Assembly: GCA_026004195.1 (NCBI GenBank)
Contig: BPIQ01000001.1
Location: forward strand, 248,001-312,000
DNA: 64,000 nucleotides
Source: Candidatus Binatia bacterium
GTDB lineage: Bacteria; Desulfobacterota; Binatia; HRBIN30; BPIQ01
Direction of reading: 5' to 3'
The position numbers and the translations under genes are program-made. Positions 46,034-55,204 of the stretch are shown in pieces. Each line of letters starts with the position of its first letter. Position 1 is the stretch's first letter. Under the pieces are notes generated by a model. That model was not told where the DNA came from. It did not search any database and saw only the letters and a list, made by a program, of their open reading frames with translations.

Positions 46034-46473
46034 AGGACGGTGACCCTCCCGATGCGGTTCACGTGCACGGTCTTGCTTCTCCCGTTCTGATTGGAGAGCA
46101 GGATGTCGACCTCGTAGGCAGCGAACCCCTGCCGGTCGAAGGTCGGGAAGACGCCGCCGGGAAGGGCGGCGTAGACGGAGGCCGGAATGGAGGCGGGGTC
46201 TCCCTGTTTCGTGTAGGCGACGCCGTCCGTACTGGTCTCGACCCAGTATTGCTGCGTCCCGGGATATCCGGCGATCCGTAGCCGTGCGTAACGGTGCTGG
46301 GCGATGGCTTGCGCTCGGGTCCGCGTGATCTCGAAGGCCAGTTGCCGGCTGAAAACGGCGAGCCGATAATCCGCCGCGAGGTGGGACAGTCGGGGAGTGG
46401 CGATTCCGGCGAGGACGATCGCCAGAACGACGCCCGTGAGCGTCTCGGCCAGGGTGAAGCCGCGGGAATCCAC
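46030..46473 (-). CDS. FimT/GspH-type minor pilin
   Basis: 147 residues with a textbook class III prepilin start: MDSRGFTLAETLTGVVLAIV, cleavage after Gly5 and Glu at +5. The following YRLAVFSRQLAFEITRTRAQ, then AIAQHRYARLRI, is the conserved FimT/GspH segment, with a C-terminal beta domain ending NGRSKTVHVNRIGRVTVL. It is the first gene of a five-gene pilin run and is preceded by a 161-base gap to the acetyl-CoA synthetase gene. FimT proteins can bind DNA in natural transformation in some bacteria; basic residues near the C-terminus (NGRSKTVHVNR) are compatible but not conclusive. GTG start at 46473. Confidence 0.85.
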   Translation of the reverse strand: MDSRGFTLAETLTGVVLAIVLAGIATPRLSHLAADYRLAVFSRQLAFEITRTRAQAIAQHRYARLRIAGYPGTQQYWVETSTDGVAYTKQGDPASIPASVYAALPGGVFPTFDRQGFAAYEVDILLSNQNGRSKTVHVNRIGRVTVL

Positions 46474-46634
46474 GCCCTACGAGCGCATTCAAGAAGGACG
46501 CCAAGGTGCCCGACCGCGAAGAACGAGCCGTCCGTGACGCCCCGAGCCGGCCCCGAGCGTCTCGCCGGTGACGTTCCCGTGCTTTTCGGTCGCCGAGCTT
46601 TAGGCTTTCGCCGTGGGAAAGCGCAGGCGAGTTG

Positions 46635-48581
46635 CTACTCTTCTTCTTCGCGCAACGCGGCGAGGACGCTCAGATCCTCGAGCGTGGTCGTGTCGCCGAG
46701 CTCCTCGGACCCGCGGGCGACCTCGCGCAGGAGCCGCCGCATGATCTTGCCCGAACGCGTTTTCGGCAGAGCTTCCGTGAAGCGGATGTCGTCGGGCTTC
46801 GCGAAGGCCCCGATTTCCCTGGCGACGTGCTCCCGGAGTTCTCGGGCGAGCTCGGGGCTCTTTCGGTGGCCCGCCTTCAGCGTGACGAACGCCGCGAGGG
46901 CCTGCCCCTTCACCGGGTCCGGTCTTCCCACCACCGCGGCTTCCGCCACCGCCGGATGGCTCACGAGCGCACTCTCGACTTCCATCGTCCCGAGGCGATG
47001 CCCCGAAACGTTCACCACGTCGTCCACGCGGCCCATGATCCAGAAGTAGCCGTCCTCGTCCCGGCGAGCCCCGTCTCCCGTGAAGTAGCAGCCCGGCACC
47101 TGACTCCAGTACTGCTCCCGGTAACGTTCGGGGTCCCCGTAGATCGTCCGGAGCATCGAGGGCCAGGGACGCCGGAGGACGAGAAAACCACCCTGGTTCG
47201 GAGGCACCGACCGTCCGTCCCGCGTGACGACGTCCGCCTCCACGCCGGGGAGCGGAAGGGTCGCGGACCCGGGCTTCGTCGGAGTCGCGCCGGGAAGCGG
47301 ACTGATCAGGATGGCCCCGGTTTCGGTCTGCCACCAGGTGTCCACGATCGGGCAGCGCTTACGACCGATTTCCGTGTAGTACCAGACCCAGGCTTCGGGG
47401 TTGATGGGTTCGCCCACGGTCCCGAGGAGCCTGAGCGAAGCCAGAGAGTGTTTGCGCGGCCATTCCCGGCCCCATTTCATGAAACTCCGGATGGCCGTGG
47501 GCGCGGTGTAGAGAATCGTGACCCGGTGCCGATCGACGATGCGCCAGAAGCGGTCCGGCTCGGGATGGTTCGGCGCCCCCTCGTAGAGCACGGTGGTACA
47601 CCCGTTGGCCAGGATGCCGTAGACGACGTAACTGTGCCCCGTCACCCAGCCCACGTCGGCCGTGCACCAGAAGACGTCGTCGTCGCGGAGGTCGAACACC
47701 CACCGGCTCGTGAGCGCCGTCTGCACGAGATATCCGCCCGTGGAGTGGACGACCCCTTTCGGTTTTCCGGTCGTGCCGCTCGTGTAGAGGATGAAAAGCG
47801 GGTGTTCGGAGTCGACCGGGACCGGATCGTGCTTTTCCGACGCCCCCTCGACGAGGTCGTGCCACCAGTGGTCCCGTCCCGGCCGCATCTCGACGCGCTC
47901 GCCGGTGCGCCGGAGTACGACGACGGAGCGGACCGAGGGCGTTTGTTCCACGGCGGCGTCGACGTTCCTTTTGAGGGGGACCGCCTGCCCGCGGCGCCAA
48001 CCGCCGTCGGCCGTGACGACGACGCTGGCACGGGCGTCGTTCACGCGGTCCCTGAGTGCCTCGGAGGAAAAGCCGCCGAAGACGACGCTGTGGGTGGCGC
48101 CGATCCGAGCGCAGGCGAGCATGGCGATCGCCGCCTCGGGGACCATGGGGAGGTAGATGGCCACCCGGTCCCCCGCACGCACGCCGAGACTCTCGAGAGC
48201 GTTGGCGAAGCGACAGACCTCCCGGTGGAGTTCCCGGAAGGTGAGCGTCCGGACGTCCCCCGGCTCCCCTTCCCAGAGGATGGCGATCTTCTCGCCCTTC
48301 TCCGCGAGATGTCGGTCGACGCAGTTGGAACTCGCGTTCAGGCGTCCTCCGACGAACCAGCGGGCGAACGGGGGTTCCCATTCGAGCACTTTCGTCCAGC
48401 GAGTTTCCCAGTCGAGGATTTCGGCCATCTCCGACCAGAAGGCCTCGGGGTCCTCTTCGGCCCGCCGGTAGAGAGCGCGGTACTCCTCGAGACTCCGGAT
48501 CCGTGCCCTCGCCGAAAATTCGGGCGGCGGAGGGAAAATCCTCGTTTCCCTGAGGACCGACTCGATATCGGCCTCTGCCAT
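46635..48581 (-). CDS. acs: Acetyl-CoA synthetase (acetate-CoA ligase)
   Basis: 648-residue AMP-forming acyl-CoA synthetase. Motifs: ATP-binding [60 protein letters not shown] (acetyl-specific WWQTETG), [20 protein letters not shown], and the regulatory [15 protein letters not shown] with the lysine acetylated by Pat-type enzymes. Activity is acetate + ATP + CoA to acetyl-CoA + AMP + PPi; propionate may also be accepted. GGGAGG lies seven bases before the ATG. It lies 58 bases after an acyl-CoA dehydrogenase gene on the same strand, so acetate or short-acyl activation may be coupled to beta-oxidation. Confidence 0.95.
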   Translation of the reverse strand: MAEADIESVLRETRIFPPPPEFSARARIRSLEEYRALYRRAEEDPEAFWSEMAEILDWETRWTKVLEWEPPFARWFVGGRLNASSNCVDRHLAEKGEKIAILWEGEPGDVRTLTFRELHREVCRFANALESLGVRAGDRVAIYLPMVPEAAIAMLACARIGATHSVVFGGFSSEALRDRVNDARASVVVTADGGWRRGQAVPLKRNVDAAVEQTPSVRSVVVLRRTGERVEMRPGRDHWWHDLVEGASEKHDPVPVDSEHPLFILYTSGTTGKPKGVVHSTGGYLVQTALTSRWVFDLRDDDVFWCTADVGWVTGHSYVVYGILANGCTTVLYEGAPNHPEPDRFWRIVDRHRVTILYTAPTAIRSFMKWGREWPRKHSLASLRLLGTVGEPINPEAWVWYYTEIGRKRCPIVDTWWQTETGAILISPLPGATPTKPGSATLPLPGVEADVVTRDGRSVPPNQGGFLVLRRPWPSMLRTIYGDPERYREQYWSQVPGCYFTGDGARRDEDGYFWIMGRVDDVVNVSGHRLGTMEVESALVSHPAVAEAAVVGRPDPVKGQALAAFVTLKAGHRKSPELARELREHVAREIGAFAKPDDIRFTEALPKTRSGKIMRRLLREVARGSEELGDTTTLEDLSVLAALREEEE

Positions 48582-48639
48582 CGTCGCACCTCCCTCGAAC
48601 TCGCAGCGGCCCCCTGTCTTTCAGCTCGGGGGCGGAAAA

Positions 48640-49734
48640 TCAAGCACTGCGTTTCGACCACCCGGCCAGGCGAGCGACCCGCGCGCGGTGGAAAGCCGCA
48701 TCGCCGAAAAACCCGCGGTCGAAAATCGCCCTGCGGAACCAGAGGTGGAGGTCGTATTCCCAGGTGAAGCCGATCCCGCCGTGGAGCTCGACGGCCGTGC
48801 GGGCCGTCCGGTCGAAGAGATCCGAGAGGTGGGCCTTGGCGAGGGAAGCGTGCCGCGAAGCGTCCTCGGGGATGTGGTCGAACGCGTGCGCGGCGTACCA
48901 CCAGAGGGAAAGCGCGGGCTCGAGGTCCGTCGCGAGATCGGCGAGTTGGTGCTTGACAGCCTGGAACGAACCGATCGGCCGCCCGAACTGCTCGCGCTCG
49001 AGCACGTAGCGAAGCGTCATGTCGAGGCACCGCCGCGCCCCGCCGTAGGCGTCGGCCGCGACGAGCACCGACCCGGCGTCGAGAAGCCGCTCGGCCGCTT
49101 CCCGGCCCCCGATGCGCTCGGCCGGCGTATTCTCGAACCGGACCCGAGCCACGCGTCGGGTCGCGTCGACGCCCTCGAGCCGGTCGATCCGAACTCCGGA
49201 GGCCGAACGCAGCGCGACCCAGAGTGCGGGGCCCTCGGAGTCCCGTGCTCCGACGACGAAGACGTCGGCTTCGGAAGCGTAGAGCACGAGGGGCTTCTCG
49301 CCACTCAGCCGGCCTCGGCGGACTTCGGTCTTCCAGGCCTCCGGGTCCCACTCGCTTCCGTCTTCCCCGAAGGCCACGGTGGCGAGGACCCGACCGGCGG
49401 CGATGTCCGACAGGAGATCGGCGAACGAGTCGGAAGCCGCCCCGAGAGCCACGCTGGCGAGTGCGGAACCGAGAAAAGGGCCGGGGGTACAGGCGTACCC
49501 CAACTCTTCGGAGGCGAGCGCGAGGTCGAGGAGCTCCTGGCCGGCCCCGCCTCGGCTTTCCGGAACGGCGAGCCCCTGGAGACCGAGCTCTCCGAGCTCC
49601 CGCCAGAGGTCGGGGTCGTGCCCCGTTTCGCTCTCCATGATGGCGCGCACGCGCGTCGTCGGGCAGCGTTCCTCGAGAAACCTGCGCAACGTTTGCCGGA
49701 AAAGGACCTGCTCCTGGGAGAGTCCGAAGTCCAT
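48640..49734 (-). CDS. Acyl-CoA dehydrogenase, shorter subunit type
   Basis: 364 residues. ACAD fold elements are FGLSQEQVLFRQTLRRFLEE, GLQGLAVPESRGGAG, REQFGRPIGSFQAVKHQLAD and HGGIGFTWEYDLHLWFRRAI. The FAD-pocket and substrate loops are less conserved than in the neighbouring gene, with many short charged insertions, as in the shorter chain of heteromeric (alpha2beta2) acyl-CoA dehydrogenases. The catalytic base normally sits near HGGxGxxxE; here the Glu of TWEYD is a candidate. It lies 15 bases after the second dehydrogenase, strongly suggesting a paired complex. Substrate is not evident; steroid- or long branched-acyl-CoA side chains are typical for such pairs. Confidence 0.85.
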   Translation of the reverse strand: MDFGLSQEQVLFRQTLRRFLEERCPTTRVRAIMESETGHDPDLWRELGELGLQGLAVPESRGGAGQELLDLALASEELGYACTPGPFLGSALASVALGAASDSFADLLSDIAAGRVLATVAFGEDGSEWDPEAWKTEVRRGRLSGEKPLVLYASEADVFVVGARDSEGPALWVALRSASGVRIDRLEGVDATRRVARVRFENTPAERIGGREAAERLLDAGSVLVAADAYGGARRCLDMTLRYVLEREQFGRPIGSFQAVKHQLADLATDLEPALSLWWYAAHAFDHIPEDASRHASLAKAHLSDLFDRTARTAVELHGGIGFTWEYDLHLWFRRAIFDRGFFGDAAFHRARVARLAGWSKRSA

Positions 49735-49749
49735 CCCGTAGCTTCCGCC

Positions 49750-50982
49750 CTAGGATCGCATCGTGGCCGGGTCTCTCGGAAGGCCGAGTCCCCTTTCGGC
49801 GACGATGTTCCGCTGGATGTTGGCCGTGCCCCCGGCGATCAACAGTCCGAGCGACCACATGTAAGCCGTCACGAACATCCCTTCGGCCGGCGCCGCCTTC
49901 TCGCCCGGTGCGAGGAGACCTCGATCGCCGAGGATGTCCATGGCCAGCTTCGTGAGCCGGTAGTTGAGCTGGGTTCCGTAGAGTTTCGTGACCATGGACG
50001 CGAGACCCGGCTCCTCTCCGCGAGCGCTCATCGTGAGAAGCCGGTACTCGTGACACTCGCTCGCCCGTAACCAGCCTTCGAGCTCGGCGAGCCGCTCCTG
50101 GATACCGGGGTCCTCGATGGCGGGCCGCCCTCGCAGCGTGGTCACCGCGGCGATCGCCACGAGGCCGTCGAAGATCCTGCGGTTCATGAAAGACCCGCCG
50201 ATCAGCGCGCGCTCGTGTTTCAGCGTGGACCGGCTCACGATCCATCCCTGGCCCCGTTTCCCGACGGTGTTGGCGACCGGAACGCGAACGTGGTCGAGGA
50301 AGACCTCGTTGAACGTGGCGCTGCCGGTCATTTCTCGGAGCGGTCGGACGGTGATGCCCGGGGATTTCATGTCGACGAGGAGGTACGTGATGCCTTCGTG
50401 CCTGGGTTTGTCGGGCTCCGTGCGGACGAGACAGAACATCCAGTCCGCGCGGTGGGCGTCGGAAGTCCAGATCTTGTGCCCCGTCACGACCCAGAAGTCC
50501 CCGTCGAGTTCCGCCCGGGTCCTGAGCGAAGCCAGGTCGCTGCCCGCGTTGGGCTCGCTGTAACCCTGGCACCAGACGATCTTGCCGAGGATCGTGTCCC
50601 GGATGAACCTCTGCTTCTGTTCCTCCGTTCCGTGCTCGAGAAGCGTGGGGACGAGCATGCTCGGCCCCTGTCCCACGACCTCGTGGGGAGCCTTGGCCCG
50701 GCGAAACTCTTCCGCGACGATCGTGGCCTTCAGGGGATCGGGCGGCTGTTCGCTGCCCCCGTACCGCTTCGGGATGTGGCGGTAGAGATAGCCGCGCTCG
50801 ATCGCGCGAAGCCGAAACGCCGTCGCCCGCTCGTCCGTGCGGTGGACCGCCCCGAGCATGGCGCCACGCTCGTCCGCGATGGCCGCCGTCGCGGCGCGGT
50901 CTTCCTCCGTCCAGTTTTCCCGGAGAAACTCCCGAACCTCCTCCCGGAAGGCCTCGTACTCGGCGCTGTAACGCAGATCCAT
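49750..50982 (-). CDS. Acyl-CoA dehydrogenase, larger subunit type
   Basis: 410 residues. N-terminal YSAEYEAFREEVREFLRENW, KIVWCQGYSEPNAGSDLASL (flavin-adjacent 'GYSEPxAGSD'), VVTGHKIWTSDAHRADWMFC, and C-terminal LIAGGTANIQRNIVAERGLG with LPRDP. These are typical of class II acyl-CoA dehydrogenases that pass electrons to ETF. Several elements (KIWTSDAH, SGTAN-like GGTANIQRNI) match the FadE-type subgroup used for branched or ring-derived acyl-CoAs. It is the promoter-proximal gene of a three-gene unit with the smaller dehydrogenase and acetyl-CoA synthetase. ATG 50982 precedes the first conserved helix. Confidence 0.9.
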   Translation of the reverse strand: MDLRYSAEYEAFREEVREFLRENWTEEDRAATAAIADERGAMLGAVHRTDERATAFRLRAIERGYLYRHIPKRYGGSEQPPDPLKATIVAEEFRRAKAPHEVVGQGPSMLVPTLLEHGTEEQKQRFIRDTILGKIVWCQGYSEPNAGSDLASLRTRAELDGDFWVVTGHKIWTSDAHRADWMFCLVRTEPDKPRHEGITYLLVDMKSPGITVRPLREMTGSATFNEVFLDHVRVPVANTVGKRGQGWIVSRSTLKHERALIGGSFMNRRIFDGLVAIAAVTTLRGRPAIEDPGIQERLAELEGWLRASECHEYRLLTMSARGEEPGLASMVTKLYGTQLNYRLTKLAMDILGDRGLLAPGEKAAPAEGMFVTAYMWSLGLLIAGGTANIQRNIVAERGLGLPRDPATMRS

Positions 50983-51016
50983 CGTGCTTCCCGTTGTTCG
51001 ACCCGACTTTTCCGCT

Positions 51017-51046
51017 ACCGTAGCCGCGGTGGCGAGCTTCGTTCAA
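51017..51046 (-). promoter_or_regulatory. Candidate promoter of the acyl-CoA dehydrogenase operon
   Basis: On the minus strand TTGAAC (51046-51041) and TACGGT (51022-51017) are 18 bases apart in the 136-base divergent gap upstream of the dehydrogenase gene. Weak consensus; low certainty. Confidence 0.25.
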
Positions 51047-51118
51047 GGGGTGGGGACGTCCGTGGAGACGAGTTCCCCGCGTCTTTCGGGCCGGTTCTTC
51101 CGCTTCCGGTGAAGGGAG

Positions 51119-52351
51119 ATGGCGCCGGCGCTGCGATTTTCCGGCTACCGCGTGCTCGCCAATCGCGAGTACCGGATTTTCTGGCTGGGACAGTGGGTGT
51201 CCCTGGTCGGGACGTGGATGCAGCAGGTGACGCAGGCGTGGTTGCTGGCCAGGCTCACCCGGAGCCCTCTGGCGCTCGGGCTTCTCGGTATGGCGTCGGC
51301 CGCGCCGCTGCTCCTTTTCGTCCTGCCGGGCGGGTTCGTGAGCGACCGCTTCGATCGCTATCGGATCGTGGTCGTGACGCAGGCACTCTCGCTCGCTCAG
51401 GCGGCGATCCTGGCCGTCCTGACTCTCTCGGCGCGAATCGAGCCGTGGCACGTGATCGCGCTCGCGGCGGCGCTGGGAACGATCAACGCCTTCGACGTAC
51501 CGGCCCGGCAAGCCTTCGTCGTCGAACTCGTCGGTCCCGAGGAGCTCCCGAACGCCATCGCGCTGAACTCCACGGGCTTCAACTTCGCGCGGGTTCTCGG
51601 TCCCGCGATCGGAGGACTGCTGGTGGCCGCAGCGGGGGAAGGGACGTGCTTCGCCCTCAACGCGGCCAGCTACGGAGCCGTGCTCTTCGGACTCTGGAAG
51701 ATCCGGTGCCGCCGCTCCGGGCGCGACCGCGAAAACACGGGCCGGGCCGCGGGCCGCTGGTGGGACGGCGTCGCCTACTCGTGGCGACACGCGGACTTGC
51801 GCCGGATTCTCGTCTTCGTCGGCGTCGTGAGCGGCCTCTCCGTTCCGTATCGCCACTTTCTACCGTCTTTCGCCCAGGAAGTGCTCGGCGTGGGGGCGTG
51901 GCGCTACGGCCTCCTGCTGAGCGGGGCGGGAATCGGGGCCGGGCTCGGTGCGCTCTTTCTCGCCGGGATCCGGTTGTCTCCCGCGGTCTACCACCGACTC
52001 CTGCCCGCGGGTCTCCTGCTCCTCGGGTCCGGACTCCTCGGCCTGGCCTGGGCGGGCCGGTTCGGCGCCGCTTTCGTCCTTCTCGTTCTGGCCGGCCTCG
52101 GGGGAATCGCGTACTTCAACGCTTCCCACACCCTCGTGCAGCTCGGGGCGAGCGACGAGTTCCGGGGGCGGGTCGTGTCGGTCTACGCGCTCATGCACCA
52201 GGGCACCGCCACCTTCGGAAGCCTCGCCCTGGGTCTTCTGGCCGAAGGCGTGGGCGTGAGGTCGGTTTTCTACGCGGGCGCCTTCGCGGCGCTCGGCTGC
52301 GGACTCGCCCTGCTGGGGTGGCGCCCCGTCAGCCCTGCTTCATCTTCCTGA
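51119..52351 (+). CDS. Major facilitator superfamily exporter, EntS/MFS_3 type
   Basis: 410 residues with about twelve helices. NREYRIFWLGQWVSLVGTWM, then QQVTQAWLLARLTRSP, plus FDVPARQAFVVELVGPEELP, NAIALNSTGFNFARVLGPAI and GRVVSVYALMHQGTATFGSL, are the hallmark segments of the MFS_3 family (EntS/enterobactin-exporter relatives). These proteins export siderophores, macrolides or other small molecules. The ATG at 51119 has GAAGGGAG upstream. It diverges from the acyl-CoA dehydrogenase operon, and its last 23 bases overlap the convergent etfA gene. No siderophore synthesis gene is near, so the substrate stays open. Confidence 0.87.
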   Translation: MAPALRFSGYRVLANREYRIFWLGQWVSLVGTWMQQVTQAWLLARLTRSPLALGLLGMASAAPLLLFVLPGGFVSDRFDRYRIVVVTQALSLAQAAILAVLTLSARIEPWHVIALAAALGTINAFDVPARQAFVVELVGPEELPNAIALNSTGFNFARVLGPAIGGLLVAAAGEGTCFALNAASYGAVLFGLWKIRCRRSGRDRENTGRAAGRWWDGVAYSWRHADLRRILVFVGVVSGLSVPYRHFLPSFAQEVLGVGAWRYGLLLSGAGIGAGLGALFLAGIRLSPAVYHRLLPAGLLLLGSGLLGLAWAGRFGAAFVLLVLAGLGGIAYFNASHTLVQLGASDEFRGRVVSVYALMHQGTATFGSLALGLLAEGVGVRSVFYAGAFAALGCGLALLGWRPVSPASSS

Positions 52352-53300
52352 TGGCTTCGGTCAGCTCCGGCACCGCCTGGAAGAGGTCGGCCACGAGCCC
52401 GTAATCCGCTACCTGGAAGATCGGGGCCTCTTCGTCCTTGTTGATGGCCACGATGACCTTCGAGTCTTTCATCCCGGCGAGGTGCTGGATGGCGCCGGAA
52501 ATCCCGACCGCGATGTAGAGATCGGGAGCGACGACTTTTCCGGTCTGCCCCACCTGGAGGTCGTTCGGCACGTACCCCGCGTCCACGGCGGCTCGACTGG
52601 CACCCATCGCCGCGCCGAGCACGTCGCAGAGGGGCTCGAGAATCTTCTGGAAATTCTCCCCGGACTTGAGCCCCCGTCCCCCCGAGACGACGATCGACGC
52701 TTCCGTCAGGACCGGGCGGTCGGACTTCGTTTCGGCGAACTCCACGAAGCGAATCTTCCGGGACTTTTCGTCGATGGGGACCTGGACTTTCTCGACCGGC
52801 GCCTCGCCGTCTTTGGCGGCCGGGTCGAAGGCCGTAGCCCGTACGGTCACCACCTGTACGGGGGTCGTGATCTCCACGGTCGCGATGGCGTTTCCCGCGT
52901 AAGTGGGCCGCTTGTAGGTTTTCTCGTCGACGATGGCGACGATGTCGCTCGCCATTCCCGCGTCGAGCCGCACGGCCACGCGAGGCATCAGGTCTTTCCC
53001 GACGGCACTCGCCGTCGCGACCAGGTGCGAGACGCCCTGCGAACGCGCGAGTTCGGAGAGGGCGGCAGCGTACGCGTCGGCCACGTAGTGCTCGAGCGCC
53101 GGGTCTTCGACGAGGAAGACCTTCTCCACGCCGTAGGCCGCGATCTCCTTGGCCGTGGACTCGACCCCCGAGCCGAGCACCGCCGCGTAGCAGGCTCCGT
53201 TCGCCTTGCGGGCCAACTCCTTGCCGGCGCCGAGGGCGACCAGCGTCGTTTTCCCGAACTTCCCTCCCTGGTGTTCCGCGAATACCAGCACGTTTCCCAT
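52329..53300 (-). CDS. etfA: Electron-transfer flavoprotein alpha subunit
   Basis: 323 residues. The N-terminal half has the nucleotide-like fold of ETF alpha ([40 protein letters not shown]). The C-terminal FAD-binding domain has [40 protein letters not shown], and [20 protein letters not shown], then [20 protein letters not shown]. These are the classic ETF alpha signatures. It accepts electrons from acyl-CoA dehydrogenases and passes them to ETF:quinone oxidoreductase, completing the route for the two dehydrogenases in this window. It follows etfB by 19 bases on the same strand. ATG start with a purine-rich leader. Confidence 0.96.
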   Translation of the reverse strand: MGNVLVFAEHQGGKFGKTTLVALGAGKELARKANGACYAAVLGSGVESTAKEIAAYGVEKVFLVEDPALEHYVADAYAAALSELARSQGVSHLVATASAVGKDLMPRVAVRLDAGMASDIVAIVDEKTYKRPTYAGNAIATVEITTPVQVVTVRATAFDPAAKDGEAPVEKVQVPIDEKSRKIRFVEFAETKSDRPVLTEASIVVSGGRGLKSGENFQKILEPLCDVLGAAMGASRAAVDAGYVPNDLQVGQTGKVVAPDLYIAVGISGAIQHLAGMKDSKVIVAINKDEEAPIFQVADYGLVADLFQAVPELTEAIRKMKQG

Positions 53301-53319
53301 CGTCCTGTCTTTCCTCTCC

Positions 53320-54075
53320 TCAGATGACCTTTGCCTCGGTGTGCAACAGCTCGACGAGCTCGGCGACGGAGGACACTTTCTTGCCGGCCTCGCGCTTCGG
53401 CGGAGGTTCCACCTTCAGGGTTTTCGTCTTGGGCGTGGCGTCGACCCCGAGCTCCGAAAGGGGAATTTCCTTGAGCTCCTTTTTGCGGGCTTTCATGATC
53501 CCCGGCAGCGAAGCGTAGCGGGGTTCGTTGAGTCTCAAGTCCGCCGTGACCACGGCGGGGAGCGGGATTTCGACGGTCTCGAGACCGCCGTCGACTTCCC
53601 GCACCACGCGGGCGGACTTTCCGTCCTCGGAAAGCTTCACCTCGGAGGCGAAAGTCGCCTGCGGCCAGCCCAGGAGCTCCGCCAGCATCTGGCCGGCCTG
53701 GTTCGAGTCGTCGTCGATGGCCTGCTTCCCCATCAGGACCAGGTCGGCCGATTCCATCTCGACGATCTTCCGCAGGATGCGGGCGACCGCGAACGAGTCG
53801 AGATCCGCCCCGTCGAGTACCAGGATCGCCCGGTCGGCCCCCATGGCGAGGCCGGTCCGCAGCTGCTCCTGCGATGCTTTCTCGCCGATGCTCACGAGAA
53901 CCACTTCGGTGCCGGCGGACTTTTCTTTGATCCGCAGCGCCTCTTCGATCGCGATCTCGTCGAAGGGGTTGATGACGTACTTGAGCCCCTCGGTCGCGAT
54001 TCCCGTCCCGTCCGGTTTCACCTTGATCGTCGAGTTGGGATCGGGGACCCGTTTGCAGGGTACCAGAATTTTCAC
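53320..54075 (-). CDS. etfB: Electron-transfer flavoprotein beta subunit
   Basis: 251 residues. MKILVPCKRVPDPNSTIKVK, YVINPFDEIAIEEALRIKEK, GADRAILVLDGADLDSFAVA, VLMGKQAIDDDSNQAGQMLA (AMP/ADP-site loop) and NEPRYASLPGIMKARKKELK are the standard ETF beta segments; the last contains the L-P-x-I-M-K-A-R-K recognition-loop region that docks with acyl-CoA dehydrogenases. Together with etfA it forms the FAD- and AMP-containing heterodimer. The GTG at 54075 has AGGAGG upstream. It stands 72 bases downstream of the IclR gene, with an intervening hairpin, so partial read-through control is possible. Confidence 0.96.
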   Translation of the reverse strand: MKILVPCKRVPDPNSTIKVKPDGTGIATEGLKYVINPFDEIAIEEALRIKEKSAGTEVVLVSIGEKASQEQLRTGLAMGADRAILVLDGADLDSFAVARILRKIVEMESADLVLMGKQAIDDDSNQAGQMLAELLGWPQATFASEVKLSEDGKSARVVREVDGGLETVEIPLPAVVTADLRLNEPRYASLPGIMKARKKELKEIPLSELGVDATPKTKTLKVEPPPKREAGKKVSSVAELVELLHTEAKVI

Positions 54076-54094
54076 GAAAGACCTCCTCGCGGTG

Positions 54095-54120
54095 GCGTGG
54101 TCGCGTCGGGGCTACCACGC
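54095..54120. terminator. Hairpin between the IclR gene and etfB
   Basis: GCGTGGT (54095-54101) pairs with ACCACGC (54114-54120) around a 12-base loop just downstream of the IclR gene and upstream of etfB on the minus strand. No T-run; could attenuate or process the joint transcript. Low certainty. Confidence 0.3.
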
Positions 54121-54147
54121 GGTCCACGCTGAATCAAGGCGAGTTTC

Positions 54148-54999
54148 TCAGCCCGTGAAGCCCAGGCGAGCGGAGAGTCGGGAGGCGGCGTCGAGGAGTT
54201 CCGGGGCGAGCTTGCGCTCGAGCACCTCGGCCGGCAACCGGAAGGCCGGCCCGGCGAGCCCGAGTGCCGCGACCATCGTGTGCGTGTAGTCGCGCACCGG
54301 AGCGGCCAGAGAGTGGACGTCGGGACAGAACTCCCCGTACTCGACCGCGTAACCCCGCTCGACCGCTTCGTCGATTTGTTTTTCGAGTTTGGCTCGGTCG
54401 ATTTCGGGACCCTGCTGCGCGGCCATTCGTTCCAGCGACCGGAGCGTGTCGTACCAGGCGAAGTCCGGCGTGGAATCCTGCCGCTTCGCCTTCGGCGAAG
54501 GTGCCCGGTCCCGCGCGTCCGCACTCGGGCGCGAGCGCGTCCCGAAGGCCAGATGGGCCTTTCCCACCGCCGTCGAGGCGAGCGGTAGCAAGTCTCCGGG
54601 ACGGGCGACGGCCCGGACCGGACGCGGCGGCTCCTCCACCTCCACGGTGACCATGCTGTAGTCCCTCGCGACCGCGAGAAAGGCGGTCTCTTCGGCTTTT
54701 CGGGCGAGCTCGAACAGAACGGGCCTCGCTTGGTGCAGAAGGCCGAGTTGCGCGAGGTATCGCTGACCGAGATGGAGGCAGCGCACCCCGAGCCGGTAGT
54801 TTTCGGTGGCCTTGTTCTGTTCGATGTAACCCCGAGACTCGAGCGTCGCCAGGAGCCGGAAAACGTTGTTCTTGTGGAGTTTCAAACGCTTGCTCAACTC
54901 GGTCACACCGAGCTCCTCGTCGGGGGACCCGAACTGCTCGAGCACGTCGAGGGCATGGGTGACGGACTGGATGATGTAATTCGACTTGTCTCTGCGCAC
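54148..54999 (-). CDS. IclR-family transcriptional regulator
   Basis: 283 residues. N-terminal winged helix (YIIQSVTHALDVLEQFG, VTELSKRLKLHKNNVFRLLA, TLESRGYIEQ) with the IclR GAF-like effector domain (RLGVRCLHLGQRYLAQLGLL, PGDLLPLASTAVGKAHLAFG, and C-terminal VHSLAAPVRDYTHTMVAALG). A basic Arg/Ser/Asp-rich insert of about 30 residues (RSRPSADARDRAPSPKAKRQ) in the middle of the effector domain is unusual. IclR regulators typically control small-molecule catabolic operons by sensing an organic acid or CoA precursor. The GTG at 54999 is preferred because AGGAG lies 11 bases upstream and the HTH begins immediately; upstream in-frame sequence is unconserved. It lies upstream of etfBA and diverges from the dienelactone hydrolase gene, both candidate targets. 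Confidence 0.9.
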   Translation of the reverse strand: MRRDKSNYIIQSVTHALDVLEQFGSPDEELGVTELSKRLKLHKNNVFRLLATLESRGYIEQNKATENYRLGVRCLHLGQRYLAQLGLLHQARPVLFELARKAEETAFLAVARDYSMVTVEVEEPPRPVRAVARPGDLLPLASTAVGKAHLAFGTRSRPSADARDRAPSPKAKRQDSTPDFAWYDTLRSLERMAAQQGPEIDRAKLEKQIDEAVERGYAVEYGEFCPDVHSLAAPVRDYTHTMVAALGLAGPAFRLPAEVLERKLAPELLDAASRLSARLGFTG

Positions 55000-55049
55000 T
55001 GGGGGCCTGACTCCTGCTGCGAGAAAAGCGCGTTGCCTTCGGGAGAGGG

Positions 55050-55079
55050 GTTTTAGTGACGGAGAAGGTCTCCTGTCAA
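55050..55079 (-). promoter_or_regulatory. Candidate promoter of the IclR gene
   Basis: On the minus strand a perfect TTGACA (55079-55074) and TAAAAC (55055-55050) are 18 bases apart. The predicted start near 55043 leaves a 44-base leader that contains AGGAG before the GTG at 54999. Overlaps the region facing the divergent hydrolase promoter, allowing autoregulation by the IclR protein. Confidence 0.5.
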
Positions 55080-55103
55080 ACGGTGTCCCGAAAACCACCA
55101 TTC

Positions 55104-55133
55104 TTGCAAACTCGTCGTCCCGGGCACTATGAA
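55104..55133 (+). promoter_or_regulatory. Candidate promoter of the dienelactone hydrolase gene
   Basis: TTGCAA (55104-55109) and TATGAA (55128-55133) are 18 bases apart on the plus strand, giving a leader of about 65 bases that ends in the AGGAGGAGA ribosome-binding site before the ATG at 55205. Back-to-back with the IclR promoter. Confidence 0.4.
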
Positions 55134-55204
55134 ACGGTACGAGCGATCGGAGGGCCACGCTCGGTCGTGGCCGTGTGCACGACGGGTACGCAGGAGGAGA
55201 AAGC

